Shown here: piece after piece, positions 38,946-48,233 of the stretch
How positions within the stretch are numbered: the stretch's first letter is position 1
Layout of the letters: every line of letters begins with the position of its first letter
Assembly: GCF_001894805.1 (NCBI RefSeq)
Contig: NZ_BCWX01000008.1
Location: 62,001-126,000, forward strand
Length of the DNA: 64,000 bases
Source of the DNA: Rhodococcus globerulus NBRC 14531
GTDB lineage: Bacteria > Actinomycetota > Actinomycetes > Mycobacteriales > Mycobacteriaceae
Reading direction: 5' to 3'
Program-made: the position numbers and the translations under genes
The notes under the pieces: generated by a model
Databases searched by the model: none
What the model was told of the DNA's origin: nothing
The model's input: only the letters and a program-made list of their open reading frames with translations

Positions 38946-40175
38946 TCAGTGCGCGGCAGAGCCCTTCGTTCCCTCGGTGAGAACCAACTCCACTGCCAGC
39001 AGTGCCGCGCAGGCCAGACCGGCCACCAATTCCGGGACGGCGGTGAAAGTACCGCCCAGGATCACCGCAATAGCGACGCCGAATGGCACGAGGGTTCGCG
39101 TCGACGAATCGTGCAAGCGGATGTGAATGAACCACAGCGCTGCCAGGATGATGGCCACCGGCACCGTGACGGCCGCACCGGTCACCAACGCGCTGCCTTC
39201 GGCGTGACCGGTCCAGTAGTCGACGCGGGAAGCCAATCCGGCACCGATGGCAGCGGCGGAGGCAAAGATGAAGTAGTGCCCGAAACCCCAGACGAAGGGC
39301 GAGACGTTGTCGCCGCCGAGAGCGTCGCCGGCGTTTCGCTGGAAGTACAGCCACCACAGGCTGAAGACGATCAGGATTCCGCCGACCACGACGTACGCCA
39401 CTTTGGCCGCCGGATGTTCACCGGACACCGCGTCCTGAATCGCGACGGTGGTGGACAGAATCGTTTCGCCGAGAACGATGATGAAGAACAGTGAGTACCG
39501 TTCCGCGATGTGGTGCGGGTGCCAGGGCGTCATTCCCGGCTTCTCCGACCACACCGGCACAGCAAATTCGCACAGCACCAGGAACAGGAACGTCGGAACG
39601 TAGATCGCGGCCGGTACAAAGTAGAAGCCGATCCACCCGAGTTGAACGAGCACGATGCCGAGGGCGTATCTACGGGCGGTGAGTGCGTGTTCGGGATCGT
39701 TCCTCGACACTCGAACCCATTGAATCACCAGGGCTATTCGCATGATGACGTAGCCGAGAATGATCAGCAGCGGATCGTTGTCGAAGAAGCGCGGAATCCC
39801 GGCTGCCAGTACCAGCGCGCCCAGAATCTGGAAGATCGTCAGAAGTCGTGCAATGCCGTCGTCGTTGTCGTAGGCGGAGGCAAACCACGTGAAGTTGAGC
39901 CACGTCCACCAGATTGCGAAGAACGCCATCGCGAAGTGCCCGACACCTGTGGCCGCGTGCCCTTCACTGATCGCGTGGTGAAGGCCCGTGGCTGCCTGGG
40001 CAACTGCCACGACAAAGCACAGGTCCGTCAGCAGTTCGAGTGGTGTGGCTACTCGATGTGCCTCATGCGGATCACGGGGAACCAACGGCCGGATGAATGA
40101 ATTGATACGACTCACGGTTCGCAGAGTAGCGCTCCGATAGCGGATGCGCTGGACCCACTCAGCGAGATTGTCCAC
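38946..40175 (-). CDS. LtrA (low-temperature requirement A) family membrane protein
   Basis: A 409-residue protein with about ten or eleven membrane helices and the LtrA features TPLELLTDLCFVVAVAQ, FAIWWTWLNFTWFASAYDNDD and HIAERYSLFFIIVLGETIL. The molecular role of LtrA proteins is unknown. Translation may start at the GTG at 40175 or at a second GTG at 40115, nearer to the conserved region; neither has a good ribosome site. It is convergent with the MHS gene and does not obviously belong to the flanking catabolic units. Confidence 0.85.
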   Translation of the reverse strand: MDNLAEWVQRIRYRSATLRTVSRINSFIRPLVPRDPHEAHRVATPLELLTDLCFVVAVAQAATGLHHAISEGHAATGVGHFAMAFFAIWWTWLNFTWFASAYDNDDGIARLLTIFQILGALVLAAGIPRFFDNDPLLIILGYVIMRIALVIQWVRVSRNDPEHALTARRYALGIVLVQLGWIGFYFVPAAIYVPTFLFLVLCEFAVPVWSEKPGMTPWHPHHIAERYSLFFIIVLGETILSTTVAIQDAVSGEHPAAKVAYVVVGGILIVFSLWWLYFQRNAGDALGGDNVSPFVWGFGHYFIFASAAAIGAGLASRVDYWTGHAEGSALVTGAAVTVPVAIILAALWFIHIRLHDSSTRTLVPFGVAIAVILGGTFTAVPELVAGLACAALLAVELVLTEGTKGSAAH

Positions 40176-40285
40176 TACAGCCGGGTTTGTCGTGATACGT
40201 GTAGAGGGAACAACTCCTGTCTGCGGTAGTCCTGCGGCAGTGACAATCAGCCTGCGGGCTCAGTCGCGTAACGAGGTAGTTCTCC

Positions 40286-42433
40286 ATGTCCATTGCACTT
40301 TCCGAAGACCAGCGCGCTCTTGCGCAGTCGGTTCGCAGTTACATCTCGCGAGCGGACCCACTCGCCGAGGCTCGCGAGAGTCTCGACAATCCGACGCACG
40401 AATTGCCGTCGGGGTGGTCGACTTTCGCCGAGCTTGGCTGGTTGGGCGTCCACCTGCCGGAGGAATACGGTGGCGCCGGGTTCGGCTTGCCTGAATTGTC
40501 CGTGGTGGTAGAAGAATTGGGATCCGCGGTGACTCCCGGGCCGCTGCTTCCGACGGTGTGGGCATCGGCGGTGATTGCCGCGGCAGGAGCTATCGAACAA
40601 CAGGCCGAACTGCTTCCGGGTCTGATCGACGGAACCGCTGTCGCAGCAGTCGGAATCGCCGCGACGGCCACCCTATCGGGCGTCAGTGTCGAGATTGCCG
40701 AACCCGTCGAGGTTCTGTGCGCCGCGATGGCCGACATCCTTCTGGTCTCGATCGGCGAGGACGTTGTTGTACTACGGCGCGAACAGGTACAGATCACCGG
40801 CGCCCCGACGCTCGATCCGACGCGCCCGCTCTCTGCGGTGACCACAAACGGTAGCGTCGACGCCGTTGCGGTTCTGCCCGGCGCGAGTGCCAACGCAGTG
40901 TCGATCGGACGCACCCTGGCGGCTGTCGAAGCCGCGGGCGTGATCACCGCGGCCACGAACCTGGCTGTCGAATATGCCAAGGCCCGCTTTGCTTTCGGCC
41001 GCGCAATCGGCTCCTTCCAGTCGGTAAAGCACATCCTTGCCAACATGCTCGTGGACCGCGAAATGTCGACCGCTGCAGCGTGGGATGCGGCCCAGGCAGC
41101 CTCCGACAACAAGGATCAGAGCGCCCTCGCCGCAGCTGTTGCCGTGGTGACCGCCCTCCCCGCCGCCATGCGGGTAGCCCAGAAGTGCATCCAGGTGCAC
41201 GGCGGAATCGGCTACACGTGGGAGCACGACGCCCACCTGTATCTGCGTCGCGCGGGCGCATTGAACGCCTCCTTCTCCCCCGTTGTCGCCCGAGCCGATA
41301 TCGCCGACGCCACCGCCGCCGGCATCCGACGCGAATCGAGCATCGAACTGCCCGCCGAGGCCGACGAGTACCGCACGCAGGCTCGGGCTTTCGTCAAAGA
41401 AGCCGTCGCCGCACCCGCTGATCAGCTTCGACGCCTACTCGTCGACTCGGGTTATGCCGTTCCCCATTGGCCGAAGCCGTGGGGCCGGGGTGCAGGTGCC
41501 ATCGAGCAGTTGGTTCTGGAAGAGGAACTGTCGGCACTCGAGTTGCCGCAGTACGGAATCGGCGAATGGGTCCTCCTCACCGTTGTCGGACACGGCACGG
41601 CGGAACAACACGAACGCTTTGTCGACGCCAGCCTCATGGGCACCGTGAAATGGTGCCAGCTGTTCAGCGAACCCGGCGCCGGTTCCGACGCAGCAGGCAT
41701 CACTACCAGGGCTCGGCGCGTCGACGGCGGCTGGATTGTCAACGGCCAGAAGACCTGGACCAGCGGCGGCGTGACCTCCACGCACGGCATGGCAACTGTT
41801 CGCACCGACCCGGAGGCACGAAAGCACAAGGGCATCACCATGATGCTGATCGACATGTCTGCGCCCGGCGTGCAGGTACGTCCGATCAAGCAGATCACCG
41901 GCGATTCGCATTTCTCCGAGGTTTTCCTCGACGACGTGTTTGTTCCCGATGCCGATGTGCTCGGTGAAGTCAACGGCGGCTGGGGAGTTGCGCGGTCCGC
42001 ACTCGGAAACGAGCGTGTCACCATCGGCCGGGAACGACTCGGTCTGGGCGTCACCTACAGCATCCACGATCTGTTCACCGTGGTGCGCGAACAGAACTCG
42101 GGCATGGATGACACGGTGGCCGACCTGGTTGCCGAGGATCTGGCGCTGCGGGCATTGACCACCCGAATCGCGGAACTCGCGGTGCTCGGCGCAGGACCGG
42201 GCCCCGAGGGCGCGGTCCTGAAACTCGTCGGCAGCGAACACGGTCAGCGACTCGCCGACGCCGGACTGCTGCTCTCCGGCTTCCTGCCCGCAGGCAGCGA
42301 ACTGAAAATGCCTGTCCATCACAGTTTTCTGGAAGTGCGCTTCCAGACCATCGCCGGTGGTACGTCGGAAATCCTCCGCAACCAGATCGGCGAACTCATT
42401 CTCGGACTACCCAGGGAGCCAGCTCTTGCCTAA
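40286..42433 (+). CDS. Fused (double-domain) acyl-CoA dehydrogenase, FadE34-like
   Basis: At 715 residues this is twice the usual length and contains two acyl-CoA dehydrogenase folds in tandem. The first (1-360) ends QKCIQVHGGIGYTWEHDAHLYLRRA; the second (370-715) has CQLFSEPGAGSDAAGI for FAD/substrate binding and ends AGGTSEILRNQIGELILGLP. Mycobacterial FadE34 (ChsE3), which oxidises a five-carbon steroid side chain, has the same build; heterotetrameric ChsE enzymes are normally made of two chains. GAGG precedes the ATG. It overlaps the SDR gene by 8 bases. A second such gene lies at 49.5-51.7 kb. Confidence 0.85.
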   Translation: MSIALSEDQRALAQSVRSYISRADPLAEARESLDNPTHELPSGWSTFAELGWLGVHLPEEYGGAGFGLPELSVVVEELGSAVTPGPLLPTVWASAVIAAAGAIEQQAELLPGLIDGTAVAAVGIAATATLSGVSVEIAEPVEVLCAAMADILLVSIGEDVVVLRREQVQITGAPTLDPTRPLSAVTTNGSVDAVAVLPGASANAVSIGRTLAAVEAAGVITAATNLAVEYAKARFAFGRAIGSFQSVKHILANMLVDREMSTAAAWDAAQAASDNKDQSALAAAVAVVTALPAAMRVAQKCIQVHGGIGYTWEHDAHLYLRRAGALNASFSPVVARADIADATAAGIRRESSIELPAEADEYRTQARAFVKEAVAAPADQLRRLLVDSGYAVPHWPKPWGRGAGAIEQLVLEEELSALELPQYGIGEWVLLTVVGHGTAEQHERFVDASLMGTVKWCQLFSEPGAGSDAAGITTRARRVDGGWIVNGQKTWTSGGVTSTHGMATVRTDPEARKHKGITMMLIDMSAPGVQVRPIKQITGDSHFSEVFLDDVFVPDADVLGEVNGGWGVARSALGNERVTIGRERLGLGVTYSIHDLFTVVREQNSGMDDTVADLVAEDLALRALTTRIAELAVLGAGPGPEGAVLKLVGSEHGQRLADAGLLLSGFLPAGSELKMPVHHSFLEVRFQTIAGGTSEILRNQIGELILGLPREPALA

Positions 42434-43343
42434 TTCAGTTGATACCTCGCTCACCGGCCGCACCGCTGTCGTCACCGGCGCCGGAGCCGGCTTGGGCCGC
42501 ACCGAAGCACTCGCATTGGCCTCTCGCGGTGCCAGTGTCGTGGTCAACGACATCGGTTCTGCTGCAGACGATGTCGTGCGCGAAATCGAAGCTCTCGGAT
42601 CCCGTGCTATTGCGGTGACCGGCGACGTCAGCGACTGGTCGCTGGGAGATCGCCTGGTGGAAGCCGCGGTCGATACCTTCGGCAGCTTGGACATCGTGGT
42701 CAACAATGCCGGAATCACCCGCGACGCGATGCTCTTCAACATGACCGAGAAGCAGTGGGACGACGTCATCGCGATTCACCTCAAAGGCCATGCGGCGCTC
42801 TCCCGCTCGGCTGCGGTGCATTGGCGCGCCGCGGGCAAGGCTGCTGGTGGCCCGGTGTACGGACGCGTCATCAACACGGCGTCCGAAGCGTTTCTGCTCG
42901 GCGGTGCTGGTCAAGCCAATTACGCTGCCGCCAAAGCGGGCATCGTGGCACTGACGCTGTCCACCTCACGTGGACTGGCGAAGTACGGCGTCACCGCCAA
43001 CGCGATCTGCCCACGTGCCCGCACCGAGATGACGGCAGGCGTCTTTGCCGACGGTGAACCGGATACGGGACTCGACATCATGGCACCCGAACGTGTTGCT
43101 ACCTTCGTCTCTTTCCTGGCAACTCCGGCAGCACAGACGATCAACGGCCAGGTGTTTGTCGTCTACGGCGACATGGTGGCGTTGATGGCCCCGCCCACGG
43201 TGCAACAGAAGTTTGTTGCCGCGGACGGGGTCTTCACAGTAGAAGAGTTCGCAGATCAGCTGGTGCCCTATGTCGCTGAACTACCTGCGGGACAAACCTA
43301 TTCCGCGAGCAGCATCATCGAACTGGATACAACTGGCACCTAA
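42426..43343 (+). CDS. Short-chain dehydrogenase (Hsd4A-like)
   Basis: The 305-residue SDR starts at a TTG with GGGAG 7 bases upstream, overlapping the previous stop; the ATG at 42357 lies within the upstream gene. GAGAGLGR binds NAD(P), NNAG follows, and the catalytic Ser and Tyr-Lys are in NTASEAFLLGGAGQANYAAAKAG. An approximately 45-residue C-terminal extension is typical of the steroid/acyl 3-hydroxyacyl-CoA dehydrogenase group that includes Rv3502c. Pairing with a side-chain dehydrogenase suggests that it oxidises the 3-hydroxyacyl-CoA of the same pathway. A strong terminator follows. Confidence 0.83.
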   Translation: MPNSVDTSLTGRTAVVTGAGAGLGRTEALALASRGASVVVNDIGSAADDVVREIEALGSRAIAVTGDVSDWSLGDRLVEAAVDTFGSLDIVVNNAGITRDAMLFNMTEKQWDDVIAIHLKGHAALSRSAAVHWRAAGKAAGGPVYGRVINTASEAFLLGGAGQANYAAAKAGIVALTLSTSRGLAKYGVTANAICPRARTEMTAGVFADGEPDTGLDIMAPERVATFVSFLATPAAQTINGQVFVVYGDMVALMAPPTVQQKFVAADGVFTVEEFADQLVPYVAELPAGQTYSASSIIELDTTGT

Positions 43344-43346
43344 CCA

Positions 43347-43390
43347 CTGTGCGCCTTTGTCAACCGCCCGCGGTTAACAAAGGCGCACAG
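43347..43390. terminator. Bidirectional terminator between the two catabolic operons
   Basis: CTGTGCGCCTTTGT and AACCG pair with CGGTT and ACAAAGGCGCACAG, a stem of about 20 bp with one C/A mismatch. It separates convergent operons. Confidence 0.88.
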
Positions 43391-43394
43391 CACG

Positions 43395-45053
43395 CTAGCT
43401 CGGCAACATCGCCAATCGGCCATGTGCGCGAAATTCCGCTTCTATGGCGTCTCGGCCACCGTCGTCGAGTAAGACGTACTCACGCGTTCGTCCCACCCTG
43501 GTGTACACGGAATCGTCTGTGGCCCAAGCTGCGCGCCGTAGCGGCGTCTTGTTGACCTTGTTGCTTCCGGTCAGGGGCAACCGATCGATGACCCGAACGA
43601 ATCGTGGCCACCACTTTGCGCCCATGTCCGGCTGCTCGTCGAGGAAATCACCGAAGCTCTTGGGGTCGAAGCTCACGCCGTCTTCCATCTCGACCACAAC
43701 CATGACCTGGTCACCGGTCCGCGGGTCCGGAACGGCGAAGATCGGAGCGGCAGCCACTCCCGGAACCCGTTGCAAGACACGCTCAACCGGCGCGGCAGAG
43801 AAGTTCTCGCTGTCCACGCGCAACCAGTCGGAGGACCGTCCGGCAAAATAGAAGTAGCCGTCGCTGTCACGGTAGGCCAGGTCGCCGGACCAGAAATCGG
43901 CGCCCTTGACTCGATCCGCCATCGCCCCGGGGTTCTTGTAGTACCCCTCGAACGTGTGAGCCAGGCCGATTGCCACCATCTCACCGATCGCCTCGGCGTT
44001 GACCAGACGACCGTCGCTGTCGAATTCCGCAGGCGGGCATTCGATACCTGTCGCTTCGTCGAGAACCCGGATGTCGAGACCGTTCTGCGGAATACCCAGA
44101 GAGTCCCGGGGCGTCTGCGGTGTGCGCCCGATCCGGAACACCCCTTCGCTGAGCCCGTAGCCCTCCATCACGGTGCATCCGTACCGCTCGGAGAATCGTC
44201 GGACGTCGGTTTCCGACGCCTCGGTGCCGAAGGCCAACTCCAGGGTGCTCTGCGCATCCCGGGGATCCTCGGGGCTGCTCAACGTGTACGACAGTGCCCG
44301 GCCGACATAGTTGACGTACGTGACGCCGTAGCGGTGGATATCCGGACCGAACTTGCTGGCCGAGAACTTCCTTGTCATCGCAACCGTCGCGCCGACGCAC
44401 ATCGCCGGCGCCAGGTTCAACATCACCGCGTTGCCATGGAAGAGCGGCATGCACAGGTAGGTCACGGAATCGCGGCGCAGCGATACCCGATCGACCATGG
44501 CAGCTGTCAAGCGTGCCAACCGTCCCTGTCCGACGATCACGGCCTTCGGTGCACCCGTCGAACCGGAACTGAAGAGCAGCAGCGCTTTTTCTTCCGGTGT
44601 CGGCACAGTCTCGGGTAGTGCTGCTCCGCGGAACGGCGCCAGGAACTCGGCGTACTCGGGGCTGTCGATGTTCAGGATGCGCTCGGGTGGCAGACCGTGG
44701 CCCGTGCCGTCGACGAGATGCGCCAAGGCGTTCTCGGTGATGACGACGTCCACGTCTCCGTGGCTGATGTCATGTGCCAGCTCCGCGCCACTGCGACTGG
44801 CGTTGATACCGACAACGGCCGCGCCGGCCAAAGGTCCGGCGCCCAGCCAGAATACGAAGTCCGGAACATTCTCGAGCAGGATGCCCACGTGGATCTGACG
44901 GTCGCCTGGTTGCGGCACCAACGACGTCAATGCCGCTGCACGATCGGCACTTTCCTGCACCACCTCACGCCACGACCACGAGTTGTCTTCGTATCGAAGT
45001 CCAACTTTGTCGTCCTCGGCGCGGCTTCGAATGATTTCTGCGTACGTATCCAC
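43395..45053 (-). CDS. Acyl-CoA synthetase, FadD17-like
   Basis: A 552-residue member of the AMP-forming ligase family. The P-loop is LLFSSGSTGAPKAV, the adenylate motif is VMEGYGLSEG, and the hinge region SGDLAYRDSDGYFYFAGRSSDWLRVDSENFS is clear. It resembles FadD17, a steroid side-chain CoA ligase next to fadE26-fadE27 in mycobacteria, and would activate a carboxylic acid for the operon's dehydrogenases. It is the last gene of the 13-gene operon, 8 bases after an SDR, and ends 4 bases from the terminator. Confidence 0.85.
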   Translation of the reverse strand: MDTYAEIIRSRAEDDKVGLRYEDNSWSWREVVQESADRAAALTSLVPQPGDRQIHVGILLENVPDFVFWLGAGPLAGAAVVGINASRSGAELAHDISHGDVDVVITENALAHLVDGTGHGLPPERILNIDSPEYAEFLAPFRGAALPETVPTPEEKALLLFSSGSTGAPKAVIVGQGRLARLTAAMVDRVSLRRDSVTYLCMPLFHGNAVMLNLAPAMCVGATVAMTRKFSASKFGPDIHRYGVTYVNYVGRALSYTLSSPEDPRDAQSTLELAFGTEASETDVRRFSERYGCTVMEGYGLSEGVFRIGRTPQTPRDSLGIPQNGLDIRVLDEATGIECPPAEFDSDGRLVNAEAIGEMVAIGLAHTFEGYYKNPGAMADRVKGADFWSGDLAYRDSDGYFYFAGRSSDWLRVDSENFSAAPVERVLQRVPGVAAAPIFAVPDPRTGDQVMVVVEMEDGVSFDPKSFGDFLDEQPDMGAKWWPRFVRVIDRLPLTGSNKVNKTPLRRAAWATDDSVYTRVGRTREYVLLDDGGRDAIEAEFRAHGRLAMLPS

Positions 45054-45061
45054 GTCGCTCC

Positions 45062-45985
45062 TTACTTCAGTAGTTCAGCCGGCACCGGGGCGGGCGGGTT
45101 GAAGGTGAGATAGTCCCCAGGGAAGCCGTCCTCGTCGAGGTCGTCGGGCTGCCAGCCGGCGAGCAGACCACTGCCGTCGAGCGCATGTACGGAACGACCG
45201 AACTCTTTGAGCAGGGGCAGACTGTATGCGACACGGCCGGTCACCTCGGACGGTTCAGCAGTGCAGAGCAGGAGTGCCGCTTCGGCCATCGTGTCCTCGG
45301 GTTCGGACGGCCATCCCGGAACCGCTGCGGCAGCGTGCTCGGTTGCGACGCCACGGTTGGGCGCAAGCGAATTCACCGCAATGTTGTCGCTGTACAGCTC
45401 CATCGCGGATCCAGTGCTGATCCGGTCCATCATCGCCTTCGTTCCGCCGTACAGAACTGATCCGGCCAGCGGATGCGGCGCAAAAGGCGGCCCGACGCGT
45501 GGCCCGGCCTGCCGAGACGAGATGTTGACGATCCACCCCGCGCCGTTCGCGCGCATGCTCGGGATGACCGCCTTCATCAGGTCCCAGGTGTTCCACACGT
45601 TCGTTTCGACGGAGTCGTAGAACCACTCTCGCGGCATGTCCGCAAACAGTGTCTCGTAGCGCCGCGACGCAGCCACGTTGTTGACGAGGATGCTCACCGG
45701 TCGACCGAAGCTGTCCTCGATCCGGGCGATCAGCGCGGCGCGATCAAGTTCAGGAGTCCCCAGATCGACGGCAAAGCTTTTCGCGGTTCCTCCTGCCGCA
45801 TTGATCAATCCGACGGTTTCCTCGAGCGAGCCTTGCAGGCTTCCGTCGCCGGCACGCAATGTGCGCGAGACCGCCGCAACCGGTATCCCCTCTGCTGCAA
45901 TGCGTCTCGCAATCGCCCGGCCGATTCCCCGGCTGGCTCCCGTGACGACCGCGAGGCCTGTGAATCTGGTGCTGTCATTCGTCAT
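45062..45985 (-). CDS. Short-chain dehydrogenase/reductase
   Basis: The 307-residue SDR has TGASRGIGRA for the cofactor, NNVAAS in place of the usual NNAG, and a catalytic Ser/Tyr-Lys pair in NISSRQAGPRVG and VLYGGTKAMMD. A C-terminal extension (LDGSGLLAGWQPDDLDEDGFP) is shared with other steroid-cluster SDRs. It may oxidise a hydroxyacyl-CoA or a ring hydroxyl. A related SDR sits further up the operon (52837-53709), and the two share the LVNN-A-A and C-terminal layout. Spacing to the neighbours is 58 and 8 bases. Confidence 0.83.
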   Translation of the reverse strand: MTNDSTRFTGLAVVTGASRGIGRAIARRIAAEGIPVAAVSRTLRAGDGSLQGSLEETVGLINAAGGTAKSFAVDLGTPELDRAALIARIEDSFGRPVSILVNNVAASRRYETLFADMPREWFYDSVETNVWNTWDLMKAVIPSMRANGAGWIVNISSRQAGPRVGPPFAPHPLAGSVLYGGTKAMMDRISTGSAMELYSDNIAVNSLAPNRGVATEHAAAAVPGWPSEPEDTMAEAALLLCTAEPSEVTGRVAYSLPLLKEFGRSVHALDGSGLLAGWQPDDLDEDGFPGDYLTFNPPAPVPAELLK

Positions 45986-46043
45986 GCGTTACACCTTCCA
46001 TTTCCCCGACCACCGTGTCGGGCTGGGTTCCTTGACGCGTCCG

Positions 46044-47114
46044 CTACCGCAGAACTTGCGGCAGAGGACCAAGTTGTACAAGCTGACGGCCGCGGTTCCG
46101 GCCGGTCAGTACGTTTTCCAACGCCTGCGGGGCATTCTCCAACCCGTCTACGACGTCCTCGCGATAACGCAACCGCCTTGCGTCGAGTTGTTCGATTGCC
46201 CACTCGCGGTAGCGCGGATAGTGCTCGTAATGGTCGTACACCACAAAGCCTTGAATTTTCAGTCGCTTGCGAAGAACCGGGCGCAGTGGTGGCCCGAAGT
46301 CGGCTTCGGCGCCGTTGTACTCACTTGCCATGCCGCACACCACAACCTGACCGAAGTCGTTGAGCTGCTCGAACACCGCGGCCAGCGTCTCACCGCCGAC
46401 ATTGTCGAAATACAGGTCGACGCCATCCGGGCAGGTCCTCGCCAGTCCCGCAGCGATCGTCTCGTCGGTCCGATCGATGCAGTCTGCAAAACCGAGTTCG
46501 TTCACGACGTAGGCGACCTTGTCACCACTTGCGATGCCGACGACGCGGGCGCCGGCCAGCGCAGCCAATTGTCCGGCCACCATCCCGACGGCGCCGCCCG
46601 CAGCCGAGATCACCACCGTCATACCGGCTTCGAGCGTCGACGCGAAGTGCAGTCCGCAGTACGCCACAAATCCCGGCCTACCGAGTACTCCCAGTTCCGC
46701 TTCCAGTCGAAATCCCGGACGTGGCTCCAACAAGTCCAGGTGCTCGCCTCGGACCGTGTGAAAGACCTGCCACGTATTTCCGCCACGAACCAGGTCCCCT
46801 GGCACAAAATCCGGGTGGCGTGACGTGACAACCTCACCAACCAACGCACCGTCGAGGCCTGCCTGCGGAGGGCTCACCCCTGCCAGCACGATGTCGCCGA
46901 TCCCGGCCACCGCTCCGAGCGGTCCTGGGCGTCCGTCAGCGGACGGTAGGCGCCGCCTGGCGCTGGGATCGATCGCCAGATAGCAAGCCCGGAACAACAC
47001 CTCACCGTCTTGCGGCTGCTGAATTGAAGCCTTCTCGACCGAAAAGTCTTCCGCCTGTGGAAGACCCTGTGGTGCGCGCAGGACGCGCACCGCCAGGTTC
47101 TCCCCCGTGGTCAT
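46044..47114 (-). CDS. MDR-family NADP-dependent reductase (PTGR/CurA-like)
   Basis: A 356-residue zinc-independent medium-chain reductase. The start overlaps the stop of the acyl-CoA dehydrogenase gene (ATGA), and ORF residues upstream of it are rejected. CYLAIDPSARRRL near the N-terminus, ISAAGGAVGMVAGQLAALAGARVVGIA for NADPH, and VDLYFDNVGGETL are diagnostic of the leukotriene/prostaglandin reductase and CurA type. It would reduce an activated alkene, perhaps removing an unsaturated by-product of the pathway. The substrate is not known. Confidence 0.85.
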   Translation of the reverse strand: MTTGENLAVRVLRAPQGLPQAEDFSVEKASIQQPQDGEVLFRACYLAIDPSARRRLPSADGRPGPLGAVAGIGDIVLAGVSPPQAGLDGALVGEVVTSRHPDFVPGDLVRGGNTWQVFHTVRGEHLDLLEPRPGFRLEAELGVLGRPGFVAYCGLHFASTLEAGMTVVISAAGGAVGMVAGQLAALAGARVVGIASGDKVAYVVNELGFADCIDRTDETIAAGLARTCPDGVDLYFDNVGGETLAAVFEQLNDFGQVVVCGMASEYNGAEADFGPPLRPVLRKRLKIQGFVVYDHYEHYPRYREWAIEQLDARRLRYREDVVDGLENAPQALENVLTGRNRGRQLVQLGPLPQVLR

Positions 47115-48232
47115 ACAGGTGCGCCGATCGAAGCACCCTTCTCCAGAATATTGCCCAGTTCCATGCCGATCGCGCCTGCGCTGCCGAGCGAGAAGGCGAT
47201 CTGACGCCCCCACAGGAAGTAGCGATGGATCGGGTAGTCGACATCAGCGCCGATACCGCCGTGCAGATGCTGCGTTGCGTGAACAACTCGGAGTCCACCG
47301 CGCGATGCCCACCACTTGGCCACCAGTGCAGCAGCTTCCGCTTCACTCTCCACTCCGGTGTCCATCAGCCAGGCCGCGCGTTGCGCGGTCAGTCGGATGC
47401 TCTCGGTATCGAGATACGCGTCGGCGGCCCGGACGGACACAGCCTGGTTGGTGGAGATGGGTCGACCGAACTGGATACGCTCCGAGGTGTACTTTGCTGC
47501 CATGGCCAGCGCCTCTTCGCACACACCAACAGCCAAGGCTGCCAGAGCAACCCGTGCTCGGCGCAGCGTCCATTCGTAAGTGGCAGTGCCGTCGCCAGGC
47601 AGAACGTCAGCGGCGCTGACGGTGGCCCCGTCGAACTGCACAGTGCTGTTACTTTCACGGTTTGTCACGTTCAACGTGGTGCGCGAAAGACGATCGGTGC
47701 GCACGATCATCACGCTGGTTCCGCCGCCGGGCATCGCCACCGGAACAACCACAGCGTCGGCAACGTCAGCAGCGGACACCGAATCGACGGTTCCGCGCAG
47801 CGTCCATCCGTCACCCGTTGCCTCTGCCCGCACCCGCAGGTTGGCACCGTGTCCGATGTCGAACGCGCCGGTGACAATCACGGAACCGTCGAGCAGTCCT
47901 GGAAGCCACGACACTTTCTGCTCTTCGCTGCCGAACTCTGCAATCGGCAGCGCCGCCGTTGCGACGACCGACCACAGCGGTACCTGGGCAACGCGTCGAC
48001 CCTGCTGCTCGAGAACTGCAGCGAGCCCAAGCATTCCGAGGCCCGCGCCGCCCACCTCTTCGGGCAGGGCGATTCCCAGAACGTCGGAATCGGCCAGCAC
48101 CTTCCACAGGTCGGCGTCGAAGCCGCCTGCACTCTCCACCGTACGTAGTCGGTCGACTCCGGACTTCGCAGCAAAGATCGATTCACTCAGATCCCGCACC
48201 GCGGACAGATTGTCGTCGAATTCGAATTCCAT
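47111..48232 (-). CDS. Acyl-CoA dehydrogenase, FadE27-like (ChsE5-type subunit)
   Basis: The 373-residue protein starts one base after the FadE26-like stop; the in-frame ATG further upstream is within that gene. It equals M. tuberculosis FadE27 in length. ALPEEVGGAGLGMLG and ALAAKYTSERIQFGRPISTNQAVSVRAAD show the fold, and TQHLHGGIGADVDYPIHRYF the C-terminal domain. FadE26 and FadE27 form an alpha2beta2 dehydrogenase (ChsE4-ChsE5) for steroid CoA side chains; by analogy one chain binds FAD and the other gives the base. Confidence 0.85.
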   Translation of the reverse strand: MEFEFDDNLSAVRDLSESIFAAKSGVDRLRTVESAGGFDADLWKVLADSDVLGIALPEEVGGAGLGMLGLAAVLEQQGRRVAQVPLWSVVATAALPIAEFGSEEQKVSWLPGLLDGSVIVTGAFDIGHGANLRVRAEATGDGWTLRGTVDSVSAADVADAVVVPVAMPGGGTSVMIVRTDRLSRTTLNVTNRESNSTVQFDGATVSAADVLPGDGTATYEWTLRRARVALAALAVGVCEEALAMAAKYTSERIQFGRPISTNQAVSVRAADAYLDTESIRLTAQRAAWLMDTGVESEAEAAALVAKWWASRGGLRVVHATQHLHGGIGADVDYPIHRYFLWGRQIAFSLGSAGAIGMELGNILEKGASIGAPV

Positions 48233-48233
48233 G